Assembly (NCBI RefSeq): GCF_001692325.1
Contig: NZ_LXKN01000017.1
Span: 21,502 to 85,501 of the forward strand
Origin: Rhizobium sp. AC27/96
GTDB lineage: Bacteria > Pseudomonadota > Alphaproteobacteria > Rhizobiales > Rhizobiaceae
Direction: 5' to 3'
DNA length: 64,000 nucleotides
Under the pieces are notes generated by a model, which was given only the letters and a program-made list of their open reading frames with translations, ran no database searches and was not told the origin of the DNA. Below are positions 8,870 to 17,488 of this stretch, in pieces; position 1 is the first letter of the stretch; the number at the start of each line of letters is the position of its first letter. A program made the position numbers and the translations under genes.

Positions 8870-9769
8870 TCAAAGCATGGAGTTTGCGGACTGCCCTTCC
8901 TTAATAAGCCAATTCGCAAAAACCTGTATTGGAGTGTCACTCAATCGGATCGGCTCCGGCAGGATGAGGCAGAAGGTTTTGGAGATCGATCGGCCATCGG
9001 GCCAAGGTGCGATCAAGCGCCCTTCCGCCAATTCTGTTTCAACATAGAGGCGCGGCACCAGCGCGACGCCGAGTCCCGTCAGCGCGGCCTCAATCAGCAT
9101 AATGTGAAGATCATACCGGGGACCGATGGCAGGATTGGTCAGCGCGACCCCGGTCTCCTGCGCATAGCGTTGCCAGGCGTCGGGGTTCTGGCGCCGATGA
9201 AGGCGTGGGAGTTCATCGAGGGATGCCGCGCCCTCCCCTCTATCGAGAAGTGCGGGATGACAAACAGGAACCAACATTTCATGCAGCAGCCGGTGCGTTC
9301 TCATTCCGCTCCATGCCGGATGCTCGAAATGGATCGCAGCATCGAAACCGCTTCCGGCAAGGACAAAGGGCTCCATGCGTTCGGCAAGATGCACGATGAT
9401 GTTCGGATGCTTTTCCTGAAACCTTGGCAAGCGGGGGATGAGCCAACGCGCGGCAAAGGTCGGGATGGTAGCAATGTCGATGCTCCCGCCGTCGCTCGGC
9501 TCACCCATCAGATACTGACTGTCCCGCTCCAGCCGGTCGAGTGACTCGCGAACCTGAACGGCATAACGCTCTCCATTCGGCAAAAGCCGAACGCGATTGC
9601 CGACCCTTTCGAACAGCGTAACGCCGAGGAAAGCTTCGAGCCGGCCAATCTGGCGGCTGATTGCTCCCTCGGTCAGTGCCAACTCATCTGCAGCACGAGC
9701 GAAGCTTCCGTGACGAGCCGATGCCTCGAATGCCATGAGGGCTGAATTGCTTGGAATCTTGCGGCGCAT
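8870..9769 (-). CDS. LysR family regulator, GcvA-like branch
   Basis: LysR-type regulator of 299 residues. The winged helix-turn-helix covers about residues 8-65 (LMAFEASARHGSFARAADEL, then TEGAISRQIGRLE), with the GcvA-like start MRRKIPSNSALMAFEA. The effector domain contains the usual inter-lobe hinge regions but no decisive ligand residues. It is divergent from the operon starting at 9940, and the shared 170-base gap contains a perfect inverted repeat at 9822-9843. It therefore probably controls that operon (inference). Start at 9769 keeps the normal N-terminal length. Confidence 0.92.
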   Translation of the reverse strand: MRRKIPSNSALMAFEASARHGSFARAADELALTEGAISRQIGRLEAFLGVTLFERVGNRVRLLPNGERYAVQVRESLDRLERDSQYLMGEPSDGGSIDIATIPTFAARWLIPRLPRFQEKHPNIIVHLAERMEPFVLAGSGFDAAIHFEHPAWSGMRTHRLLHEMLVPVCHPALLDRGEGAASLDELPRLHRRQNPDAWQRYAQETGVALTNPAIGPRYDLHIMLIEAALTGLGVALVPRLYVETELAEGRLIAPWPDGRSISKTFCLILPEPIRLSDTPIQVFANWLIKEGQSANSML

Positions 9770-9821
9770 GGATGGCTCCCGGCATGATGGTTCTGTAGGC
9801 GAGCCGTTGTTACCTTGATAT

Positions 9822-9843
9822 TAGATCACTGAAGCATGATCTA
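9822..9843. promoter_or_regulatory. Perfect inverted repeat TAGATCA-N8-TGATCTA, candidate LysR site
   Basis: Seven-base perfect arms (9822-9828 and 9837-9843) in the divergent region, 53 bases upstream of the LysR start and 96 bases upstream of the operon start. The dyad and its placement are typical of a LysR recognition site, although the spacing differs from the classical T-N11-A core. A second TGATCA element lies downstream within the same gap, before the operon. Confidence 0.5.
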
Positions 9844-9939
9844 TTGTCGATATATTGGCGGCGATCGTCGTTCTATCATGATCAAATATCAATGAGAAAC
9901 AAGACCGGAAGCTCTGTGCTTGCGGTCGGAGGTGATACG

Positions 9940-10485
9940 ATGATCTATACGGTGGAATGCAGCTTTGCCGATCCAGTTAGCGAAGCGGAATGGAATGATT
10001 TCTACAGCCTGGACAAATTGCCAGCCCTCATTTCGGTGAACGGCTTCCACACCTCGCAGCGTTTCAAGGCGTTGAGCCCCGGCTGCCCCGTCTATCTCGC
10101 CATTCATTCCATCGATGGCCTCGATATCCTGACGGGTAAGGAATATCGCCAAAAGGGCGGCGGCAATTTTGCGCGCTGGCAGCAACACATTACCGACTGG
10201 CATAGAAACCTCTATGGTGGCGTCGAGCGAGCGCCGGCAATCGGTAAGAGCGAATATCTGGCGTTGAGCGCAAAGGGCCCCGAGCCTCTGATCCGGCTGG
10301 GCCTCAATCCGCAGGCGATGCACGCGGTCGCCATGGAGAAATCCCCTGAATACCGCTGGCTCGCCAAGGTGGAGCGCACCCAGACGCCTGACCGCGAGCG
10401 TCTGCCGGAAGGCGTCCATATCTATGAACCGATGACGGCGCAATTGACGAGTGACGATGGCGCCGCCTTCGCCAAGGCACGGTAA
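9940..10485 (+). CDS. Conserved protein of unknown function, possibly dimeric alpha-beta barrel
   Basis: A 181-residue soluble protein that I do not firmly recognise. The N-terminal part (MIYTVECSFADPVSEAEWNDFY) with an alternating strand-helix pattern and a repeat-like second half recalls EthD/dimeric alpha-beta barrel proteins, but this is only an impression. The start is well supported: GGAGGTG lies immediately before the ATG at 9940, whereas an open extension to 9844 lacks such a site. It is followed after 6 bases by a tautomerase-like gene and then by an MBL-fold hydrolase, and is divergent from a LysR gene. An auxiliary or lyase role in an organic-acid degradation pathway is possible (inference). 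Confidence 0.6.
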   Translation: MIYTVECSFADPVSEAEWNDFYSLDKLPALISVNGFHTSQRFKALSPGCPVYLAIHSIDGLDILTGKEYRQKGGGNFARWQQHITDWHRNLYGGVERAPAIGKSEYLALSAKGPEPLIRLGLNPQAMHAVAMEKSPEYRWLAKVERTQTPDRERLPEGVHIYEPMTAQLTSDDGAAFAKAR

Positions 10486-10491
10486 GCGCCG

Positions 10492-10818
10492 ATGCCGAAT
10501 GTTACGATATTCATCCCCTCAGACAGGATGCCGCCGGACGGTGCACTCGCCGACCTCACGGAGCAATGCGCGGAACTCTGCACCGGCATCCTCAGAGCCT
10601 CATTGATGAATATGCATGTCGCCTATGTCGCTGTTCGGCATGGGCGGGGGCACCCCGCCTTTGCAGAAATTCAATATCGCCTTGAACCCTTTCGGACGCC
10701 GCCGGTGATGGCTCGGTTCATGGAAGGCCTGGATGATGCCATCAGGCGCAATCTCGACCTCACCGCGCGCATCCGTTGCTTCGGCTATGCAGCGTCGAAC
10801 ATTCACGCGCGAAATTGA
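10492..10818 (+). CDS. Tautomerase-like (MIF/4-oxalocrotonate tautomerase superfamily) protein
   Basis: Small 108-residue protein starting MPNVTIFIPSDRM, so that proline becomes the N-terminal residue after methionine removal, as required for the catalytic base of the tautomerase superfamily. The length suits a fused two-beta-alpha-beta (MIF- or MSAD-like) monomer rather than the 60-residue 4-OT type. It lies 6 bases after the preceding gene and 21 bases before the MBL-fold gene. Relatives isomerise enol acids or hydrate haloacrylates. Family call is from fold pattern and Pro-1; the reaction is unknown. Confidence 0.62.
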   Translation: MPNVTIFIPSDRMPPDGALADLTEQCAELCTGILRASLMNMHVAYVAVRHGRGHPAFAEIQYRLEPFRTPPVMARFMEGLDDAIRRNLDLTARIRCFGYAASNIHARN

Positions 10819-10839
10819 GCGGAAGCTCGGAGAGAACCG

Positions 10840-11694
10840 ATGACAGATATTGCATTTCCCAGCCAGCGGGTCGGCGACTTAACAATCACTGCCATCAGCG
10901 ATGGTTATCTCGCTGGCAGCCTCGCTCTGCTCTCGAATATCGACCCTGCTGATGCCACCCGCATGCAGGAGAGGGCGGGAATAAAAGATCATGCCGCGAT
11001 CCACATCGGCTGCTATCTGTTACGTGGCGGTAGCCGTACCATCCTGATCGACGCAGGAGCCGGTGGCTTCAAGCAATGGGGCGGTCGGCTGAAGGCCAAT
11101 CTTGCGCTGGCCGGTATTCAGCCTTCCGAGATCGACACGATCCTGTTGACACATGCCCATCCCGATCATGTCGGAGGGCTGGTGGATGCTTCAGGAGAGG
11201 CCGCCTTTCCGAATGCCGAGCTTGTCGCTCACCATCGCGAAATCGCATTCTGGCAGGATGACGGCAACCTGAGCCGCGCGCCCGAACGTGCTCATGATAG
11301 CTTTCTATTGGCGCGTCGGGCGTTCGATGGTTATCGCGAGAGACTGCGCACCTTCGATGCCGGGGAGGTACTTCCCGGTGTGATGGCGATGCCGCTTCCG
11401 GGCCATACGGTTGGGCATACAGGCTTTCGTCTGGAATCTTGCGGCCGGAATCTGCTGGTTTGGGGAGATGTGGTCCACTTCCCTCGGATTCAGGTGCCGA
11501 GACCGGATGTGTCGATCGCCTTCGATCAGGATGCACATCTCGCAGCAGCCACACGGTCGAGGTTGTTGGATCTCGTCAGCTCGGAGAGGCTTCTGATCGC
11601 CGGTATGCACCTCGGCGAACTCGGTTTTGCGCGCATCGAACGAATGGATGGAAATTACGGCATCAAGTATGTGGGATTTTCGCGAGATATCTGA
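10840..11694 (+). CDS. MBL-fold metallo-hydrolase
   Basis: Binuclear metal hydrolase of 284 residues with the metallo-beta-lactamase fold. The signature H105-x-H107-x-D109-H110 is present in THAHPDHVGG; later ligands include the histidines in PLPGHTVGHTG and the aspartate in VWGDVVH. Members in this branch hydrolyse lactones, thioesters or esters. It is the third gene of the LysR-linked operon. No signal peptide is seen, so it should be cytoplasmic. Substrate unknown; a lactone produced by the tautomerase-linked pathway would fit (inference). Confidence 0.85.
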   Translation: MTDIAFPSQRVGDLTITAISDGYLAGSLALLSNIDPADATRMQERAGIKDHAAIHIGCYLLRGGSRTILIDAGAGGFKQWGGRLKANLALAGIQPSEIDTILLTHAHPDHVGGLVDASGEAAFPNAELVAHHREIAFWQDDGNLSRAPERAHDSFLLARRAFDGYRERLRTFDAGEVLPGVMAMPLPGHTVGHTGFRLESCGRNLLVWGDVVHFPRIQVPRPDVSIAFDQDAHLAAATRSRLLDLVSSERLLIAGMHLGELGFARIERMDGNYGIKYVGFSRDI

Positions 11695-12084
11695 CATCCG
11701 CCTTGGGCCGATCCCGACCGTCCGCATCAGCGCATTGGATGCCTACTTTTCGCGATAGCCTTCTTAGGAGCTTGTCAGTCCCCTTCCGGCTCCAAAATCA
11801 GCCATTCCCTCGGGGCTAAACCGTGTATGTTGTTGGAAAATCTGAGGAGGAGGATTTTTGTGACAACAGGGTCGTCGGCTCTGATCTTTTCAAGATCTCC
11901 ATCTGCAACTCGGCAGACACAGAAGTCTGTCGAGGTACTCCAAGTCCTGCCATGGCGGCCGACAGCGGCTGCGCATATCGGCAGGCATGATGCACACTTG
12001 GGTTAGCTTTTCCAAATCACTCCGGGCACAGTGCAGGAATTGTACCCGGAGTTTGAAGTTACGAGCAGCAAGCGCTCTTTGACA
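11695..12084. other. Gap between convergent genes
   Basis: A 390-base interval between the MBL-fold gene and the alcohol dehydrogenase gene, which end facing each other. Apart from the weak small-ORF candidate at 11860-12006 and a six-base-stem hairpin (GATCTT-TTC-AAGATC at 11883-11897) I recognise nothing. Confidence 0.45.
11860..12006 (+). CDS. Possible 48-residue small protein or gene remnant
   Basis: A GTG-initiated open frame of 48 residues preceded by an unusually strong purine tract, GAGGAGGAGG at 11844-11853, with six bases before the GTG. The predicted peptide has no hydrophobic segment and no similarity I can recognise. The strong ribosome-binding sequence could equally belong to a gene whose body has been deleted. 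Base composition does not separate these options. Low confidence. Confidence 0.2.
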   Translation: MTTGSSALIFSRSPSATRQTQKSVEVLQVLPWRPTAAAHIGRHDAHLG

Positions 12085-13113
12085 TCAACCCGCCGAGGGG
12101 ATGAACACGCCCCTAAAGCGCATCTTGCCGGAAGCCAGCCGATCATATGCCTCTGTGGCCTGGTCAAGTGTAAAGGTCTCGACGATCGGTTTGACCTTGC
12201 CCTTGGCGGCGAGATCGAGGACTTCACTCAGATAGTGCTGACCACCATGTGTCGAACCGATGACGCGCTGACGCATCATATGAAACGGCACGCCCTCCGA
12301 CGAGATGGAGAACGGCTTTGTGAAATCCAAACCGCAAAGGACGATCCGTCCATCGACCCTTAGGCCCGCAATTGCATCATGGGCGGTGTTGAAGTCGTTG
12401 GTTGTGACGAGAAGGATATCCGCGCCGCCGATGTCGCGAAGCTCTTCACCGTTCGCTACGACCTTGTCCGCGCCGAGTTGGATGGCCAGGTCGCGCTTGT
12501 CGGCTGAGTGTGTGATCGCGATGGTCTCGAAACCGCATGCCTTGGAAAGCTGCAAGGCGACATGCCCCAGGCCGCCTATGCCGACAACGGCGATCTTCTC
12601 ACGCGGCTGGGGTGCCGCGTCCCGTAACCCGCTCCACGTGGTATAACCGGCACACATCATGGGGGCGGCGTCCGTGTAAGCCAACCCATCAGGCAGAAGC
12701 ACCGTACCTTCGGCGGAAATTGCGATATACTCCGCGTGCCCTCCCTGTGACGCAAATCCCGTCGTCGTGGGAGAGTCACACTTCATTGCCGTTTGGCCAG
12801 TCAGTGGACGGTTTTCTTGACAGTAGGGGCAGCGACCGCAAGCGGATTGCACCCAAGTCGTCCCGATGCGATCACCGACCTTTCGCGTGCGGACGCCCGC
12901 ACCCACTTCGACGACCTCGCCGACGACCTCGTGCCCTGGCGTCTGTGGGTAGATGTCGCCTCCATAGCCTTGTGTGGCCCATATGTCGGTATAACACATT
13001 CCCGACGCGTGAACTTTGACGAGTACCTTTCCCGGTTCCGCTTTGGGAACAGGCACCTCGTGAATCTCCCAGGGTCGGTTGGCACCCGTCATCACGACAG
13101 CTTTCATCTTCAT
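12085..13113 (-). CDS. Zinc-dependent alcohol dehydrogenase (medium chain)
   Basis: NAD(P)-dependent medium-chain dehydrogenase of 342 residues. Catalytic zinc ligands are seen in GMCYTD and in TPGHEVVGEV. Structural-zinc cysteines CxxCxxC occur in CGRCPYC, with a fourth cysteine after a longer than usual insertion (ENRPLTGQTAMKC). The coenzyme loop is GIGGLGHVALQ. A second in-frame ATG two codons downstream (13107) is an alternative start. It is divergent from a LysR gene whose start lies about 170 bases away, the probable regulator. Oxidises or reduces an unidentified alcohol/aldehyde pair. Confidence 0.9.
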   Translation of the reverse strand: MKMKAVVMTGANRPWEIHEVPVPKAEPGKVLVKVHASGMCYTDIWATQGYGGDIYPQTPGHEVVGEVVEVGAGVRTRKVGDRIGTTWVQSACGRCPYCQENRPLTGQTAMKCDSPTTTGFASQGGHAEYIAISAEGTVLLPDGLAYTDAAPMMCAGYTTWSGLRDAAPQPREKIAVVGIGGLGHVALQLSKACGFETIAITHSADKRDLAIQLGADKVVANGEELRDIGGADILLVTTNDFNTAHDAIAGLRVDGRIVLCGLDFTKPFSISSEGVPFHMMRQRVIGSTHGGQHYLSEVLDLAAKGKVKPIVETFTLDQATEAYDRLASGKMRFRGVFIPSAG

Positions 13114-13285
13114 CGTCAGCTCCTTGTTTTACTCTCGACCGCGGGGCGGGGACGCAAGTCTTCGCCTCAGCAAAGCGGGAAACTCAATCCAACCGCGTCG
13201 TCCGTCTTCGATCTTTTCATGCGAACCTTTTGAGATTTAAGTCGCCTTGACTGTGGAAACAATCTCGCTAATATTTGATGTTGGA

Positions 13286-14221
13286 ATGAAAGAAATTCAT
13301 CAATCAAAAACCAATGACCTGTCGGCATACGTCGCTTTTCTGGCGGTTGCTGCGCATCGCAGCTTTCGCAGCGCGGCCATTGAACTCGACATTACGCCAT
13401 CGGCGATCAGCCATTCGATCAAGACGCTGGAACGTCGGCTGGGGGCTCGGCTTTTCAATCGAACGACGCGTAGCGTCTCTCTGACGGATGCAGGGGAGCG
13501 CCTAGCAAACAAATTGCGCCCCGCAATGGTTGCGATTGATGAGGCCATTCAGGAGATTGAAGGCAATCGAGATATTCCGAGCGGCACGGTGCGGATTAAC
13601 GCCAGCGAGGGTGCAATCCGCCTGGTACTGAAGCCGGTGCTTGCGCGGTTTTTTAGGGCCTATCCTCACGTTCATCTCGACATCGTCAGTGATGGAAGAC
13701 TTGATGACATCGTTGCCGAGGGCTTCGATGCGGGGATACGTCTGGCGGAAGCCGTGCCGCAAGACATGATCGCCGTTACCGTTATGGGGCCAGTACGTTT
13801 TGCGGCGGTCGCATCGCCAGGCTATTTTGCTGAGCGTGGACGCCCGTCCGTGCCTCAAGACTTACTCCATCACGATTGCATTCGGTTCCGGTTTGAGAGC
13901 GGTGCAATCTACCGCTGGGAGTTTGAACGTCGAGGGGGCACCGAACGGATCAACGTTACGGGACGGCTGACGTTGACCGATCAACCTTTGATGGTCGAAG
14001 CGGCAATGGACGGGCTCGGCATCGCGTTCGTGCCAGACCACCTTGCAATCGGTGGGCTACGCGATGGCCGCCTGGAGCGGGTCCTGGAAGATTGGTGTCC
14101 AGAGTTTCCGGGTCTGTGTCTGTACTATCCGGGCCACCGTCATGTCTCCTCCGGCCTTCGCGCGTTGATTACAACGCTGACTTCATCGGATGGGCCAGCG
14201 TCTTCGATGATGCCCAGATGA
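13286..14221 (+). CDS. LysR family regulator
   Basis: LysR regulator of 311 residues, in the branch often annotated as aromatic- or quinone-responsive LysR. The helix-turn-helix is in residues about 12-60 (FLAVAAHRSFRSAA, then TPSAISHSIKTLERRLG), followed by RTTRSVSLTDAG. I chose the ATG at 13286; a TTG at 13247 in frame would add 13 residues not typical of the family. Neither start has a strong ribosome-binding sequence. The arms TTGATG (13275-13280) and CATCAA (13298-13303) flank this ATG and might be an autoregulatory site. Divergent from the alcohol dehydrogenase gene. Confidence 0.88.
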   Translation: MKEIHQSKTNDLSAYVAFLAVAAHRSFRSAAIELDITPSAISHSIKTLERRLGARLFNRTTRSVSLTDAGERLANKLRPAMVAIDEAIQEIEGNRDIPSGTVRINASEGAIRLVLKPVLARFFRAYPHVHLDIVSDGRLDDIVAEGFDAGIRLAEAVPQDMIAVTVMGPVRFAAVASPGYFAERGRPSVPQDLLHHDCIRFRFESGAIYRWEFERRGGTERINVTGRLTLTDQPLMVEAAMDGLGIAFVPDHLAIGGLRDGRLERVLEDWCPEFPGLCLYYPGHRHVSSGLRALITTLTSSDGPASSMMPR

Positions 14222-14271
14222 CAACCGCGCTGCTCGACCGGCTTACCCACCATTGCCGCATCCTTGGAACT

Positions 14272-14287
14272 GGAAACGACAGTTTCC
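14272..14287. terminator. Small hairpin between convergent genes
   Basis: GGAAAC-GACA-GTTTCC forms a perfect six-base stem with a four-base loop, 50 bases after the LysR stop and before the 3' end of the RND gene. No T-run follows on either strand, so it is only a weak terminator candidate. Confidence 0.25.
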
Positions 14288-14350
14288 GATTCAGAAATAG
14301 TTCAACGGATTCTACCGGCAATCCCATTCTTCTCCACGGTATTCCGTTTG

Positions 14351-17300
14351 TTACCTCCGAGCCGTTGCGGAGCGGGGCAGCTCCGCAACTGTCGTGGCGT
14401 CGACGTCCGCGTTGCTTGCCGGTTCGCCGAGCCGCTTCTCCTTTCGAAACGGCCGCAACAACAATAGCAGCAGGTCGTCCACGAAGGTGAAGATCACCGG
14501 GATCACCAGCAAGCTCAGGACCGTCGAGGTCAGCAACCCGCCAATGACGAGAATGGCCATCGGCTGGCGAAAGCTCGGATCTCCGCCACTCAGGCTCAGA
14601 GCGGCAGGCAACATTCCGGCGCCCATCGCGATCGTCGTCATGACGATTGGCCTGGCGCGCTTGTGACATGCGTCGATCAAAGCGGCCATTCGCTCAACAC
14701 CCTCCCGCCGGGACATGATGGCGTATTCGACCAGGAGGATGGAGTTCTTGGTCACCACACCCATCAGCATCAGCAGGCCAATGACGGCCGGGAACGAGAA
14801 GCTCGTGCCCGTGATGACCAAGGGGAGCAATGCCCCCCCAAGAGACAGGGGCAGCGCCATCAGGATCGTGATCGGCTGCAGAAAGTCGGAGAAGAGCAGG
14901 ACCAGAACAGCGTAGACACAGAAGATGCCAATGCCCATCGCGATGGCAAAGCTTGCGAACAGTTCTGACGAGCGCTGAAGCTCTCCCTGCTCCACCAGAT
15001 GAACGCCGACCGGGAGGTTTTTCAAGGCGGGCAGCTGGCGCGCATCCTTCATGACATCGCCCAATATGCGGCCGTTGAGTTCGACGGAAAGGGTGACGTT
15101 CCTCGACCGGTCTATTCTGTCAATCTGCGACGAACCGCCACCGATCGCGATTGAGGCCACGGATGAGAGAGCGATATCGTTGCCGGCTCCGCGCACGGTC
15201 AATTCGGAGATCCTCGAGAGGTCGTTGCGGATGCCTTGGTCGAACTGGACGCGAATCGGAAGCTGTCGCTCGGGAAGATTGAGCTTGGGCATTGATGATG
15301 AATAATCGCCGTTGGTCGCGATCCGGATCGCATCGGCAATCGCTTGCGACGTTACGCCCAACGCCGCCGCCTTCTCAAAATTCGGCCTGATTTGAACTTC
15401 CGGCGCTTGCAGAGCTGCACTGGACGTCACGTTCCCGATGCCATGAAGCGTGCGGAGCTGAGACTCAAGATCTGCAGCAACATTATCCAGGATCGTTGAA
15501 TCGTCGCCCGCCAAGGTGATGTCCAGCTTCGTTCCATTGCCCCCGGATCCGACCTGGACACGCACCCCTGGCAGTGCTGTCAGCGCCTCTCTGATCGCGT
15601 TTTCAATCTGCCATTGCTTTTCAGAGCGCTTGCCGATGGGCGTCAGATCAACGATCAGGGTTGCAGCGGTTGCGTCGCTTGTCGTCGAAGCATCAAGTGC
15701 ACCGCTACCGGATTGCGCCGTTCCAACAGCGTTGAAAACATGCGTCACATTCGGGATTTTCGAGACGACTTCTGCTGCCTTCATCGCGGTCAGTTTTGTT
15801 TGCTCAAGAGAACTGCCAGGCGGCATTGTCAGCGATACCTGCGTTTGGGCGTTATCGGATGCCGGAATGAATCCGGTTTTCAACAATGGAATGATGGAAA
15901 AGGATAGGGCGACGAAGAGAGCGACGATTAGTACCGTCGTTTTGCGGTGGCTAAGGCAGTAGCCCACGATCCTCAGATAGACCGACATGAGCCAGCCATC
16001 TTTCGCCTCGACGGGATGGGCCTTCATGAAGTAGGCGGCCATCATCGGCGTTAGCAGACGTGCGACCAGCAGTGAGCAAAGCACTGCCACAGCTGCAGTC
16101 ACTCCGAATTGGCGGAATATCAGGCCGGGAATTCCGGCCATGAATGCCGTTGGAAGAAACACAGCCACCAGGGTAAACGTCGTTGCGATCACCGCCAGGC
16201 CGATTTCGTCTGCGGCCTCCATCGCTGCCTCATAGGGTTTTTTGCCCATGCCGATGTGACGCGATATGTTTTCAACCTCCACAATCGCATCATCGACGAG
16301 AATGCCGACAACAAGTGAAAGCGCCAGTAGCGAAACGATGTTCAAGCTGAAGCCGGCGAGATACATCATCAGAAATGTCGGAATGATCGACAACGGCAGT
16401 GCGACCGCTGACAGGACGGTAGCGCGCCAATCACGGAGAAAAAGCATGACAACAATCACGGCGAGCGCTGCCCCCTCGTAGAGCATTTCCATCGACGCAT
16501 GATAATTGTCTTCGATGGGGGTGACAGTATTGCTCGCCTCGTTGATGACGATCAGAGGGTATGCTGCCTTGAAATTCTGAACCGCCTTTCGCACTGCGGT
16601 TGCAACACCGGTGTCGGAATAGCCGTTCGATCGCTTTATCTGGAAGGCGATCATCGGCTTGCCGTCTTCATAGGCAAGCGATGTCCTGTCCGCGAAGGTA
16701 TCACTGACCGTGGCGATCTGGTCCAGGCGAATATGCTGGCCATTCGACAGGGGAACCGCAACCGCCTTCAGCTCGTCGACCGAGGCGACGGCGCCGAGTG
16801 TGCGCAGTGTTTGCCGCGCGTCTCCAACCTCTCCGACCCCGCCGGACTGGTTGACCTGTACCGCCTTGAGCTGCGTCGAAATATCGGAGGCCGTTACACC
16901 TAGCGATCGCATGGCAGACGGATTGAGGTCGACATGCACCTCGCGGTCGACGCCCCCCGTTCGGTCGACTTCTCCGACACCCTTCACCGACAACAGCATC
17001 TTGGAGAGATCATTGTCGACGAACCAAGATAGCTCCTTCTCATTCAGGCGATCAGATTTGATCACGTAAGTCAGAAGTGGGGACGACTGAACTGTCACCT
17101 TCGAGACGGTGGGCGGATCCATCTCCTTTGGTAGATCCGCCTGCGCGCTGTCGACTGCATTTCGAACCTCATTGAGCGCGGCTTCGGTGTTCTTGCCGAC
17201 CTCAAACGTCACGGTGATCGACACTGACCCATCCGTGATCTTCGTTGTAATGTGGTCAAGCTTGGTGAGGGAAGGGAGCTTATCCTCGATCTTGCGTGCA

Positions 17301-17488
17301 ACTTCGGTTTCGAGCTGATCGGGCGCTGCCCCGTCCAGCGTTGCCGCGATCTTGATCGTCGGTAGATCCATGTCAGGGAAATTCTGCACCGACAGGCCCA
17401 TGAAGCCGAGAATGCCGCAGACGCTTAGCAGCGCGAACAGGAGGATCGAGGGAACGGGATTACGGATGGACCAGGCAGAGAAATTCAT
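14351..17488 (-). CDS. RND efflux transporter permease (HAE1/AcrB-MdtB type)
   Basis: Inner-membrane proton-driven pump of 1045 residues, normal length for the family. The order is TM1 (residues 11-30), first periplasmic porter loop, a TM cluster with the proton-relay aspartates in VGILVDDAIVEVENIS, second periplasmic loop and a closing TM cluster (about 850-1020). The start overlaps the adaptor stop by ATGA. Together with the adaptor it should form a tripartite pump, but no outer-membrane factor gene is present here. A perfect ten-base hairpin lies within the last codons (14364-14389). Regulation by the adjacent OmpR-type system is likely because of the direct-repeat site at 18695. Confidence 0.95.
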   Translation of the reverse strand: MNFSAWSIRNPVPSILLFALLSVCGILGFMGLSVQNFPDMDLPTIKIAATLDGAAPDQLETEVARKIEDKLPSLTKLDHITTKITDGSVSITVTFEVGKNTEAALNEVRNAVDSAQADLPKEMDPPTVSKVTVQSSPLLTYVIKSDRLNEKELSWFVDNDLSKMLLSVKGVGEVDRTGGVDREVHVDLNPSAMRSLGVTASDISTQLKAVQVNQSGGVGEVGDARQTLRTLGAVASVDELKAVAVPLSNGQHIRLDQIATVSDTFADRTSLAYEDGKPMIAFQIKRSNGYSDTGVATAVRKAVQNFKAAYPLIVINEASNTVTPIEDNYHASMEMLYEGAALAVIVVMLFLRDWRATVLSAVALPLSIIPTFLMMYLAGFSLNIVSLLALSLVVGILVDDAIVEVENISRHIGMGKKPYEAAMEAADEIGLAVIATTFTLVAVFLPTAFMAGIPGLIFRQFGVTAAVAVLCSLLVARLLTPMMAAYFMKAHPVEAKDGWLMSVYLRIVGYCLSHRKTTVLIVALFVALSFSIIPLLKTGFIPASDNAQTQVSLTMPPGSSLEQTKLTAMKAAEVVSKIPNVTHVFNAVGTAQSGSGALDASTTSDATAATLIVDLTPIGKRSEKQWQIENAIREALTALPGVRVQVGSGGNGTKLDITLAGDDSTILDNVAADLESQLRTLHGIGNVTSSAALQAPEVQIRPNFEKAAALGVTSQAIADAIRIATNGDYSSSMPKLNLPERQLPIRVQFDQGIRNDLSRISELTVRGAGNDIALSSVASIAIGGGSSQIDRIDRSRNVTLSVELNGRILGDVMKDARQLPALKNLPVGVHLVEQGELQRSSELFASFAIAMGIGIFCVYAVLVLLFSDFLQPITILMALPLSLGGALLPLVITGTSFSFPAVIGLLMLMGVVTKNSILLVEYAIMSRREGVERMAALIDACHKRARPIVMTTIAMGAGMLPAALSLSGGDPSFRQPMAILVIGGLLTSTVLSLLVIPVIFTFVDDLLLLLLRPFRKEKRLGEPASNADVDATTVAELPRSATARR
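14364..14389 (-). terminator. Perfect 10-bp stem-loop at the 3' end of the RND gene
   Basis: GTTGCGGAGC, loop of six bases, GCTCCGCAAC. The stem is inside the coding frame, ending 13 bases before the last base of the RND stop codon. It could act as a transcript end-stabiliser or part of a terminator, although no U-rich tail follows. Confidence 0.35.

Noticed and set aside
8372..8873. Short minus-strand frames after the deacetylase gene
   Set aside because: They overlap neighbouring genes, have no ribosome-binding site and no recognisable product.
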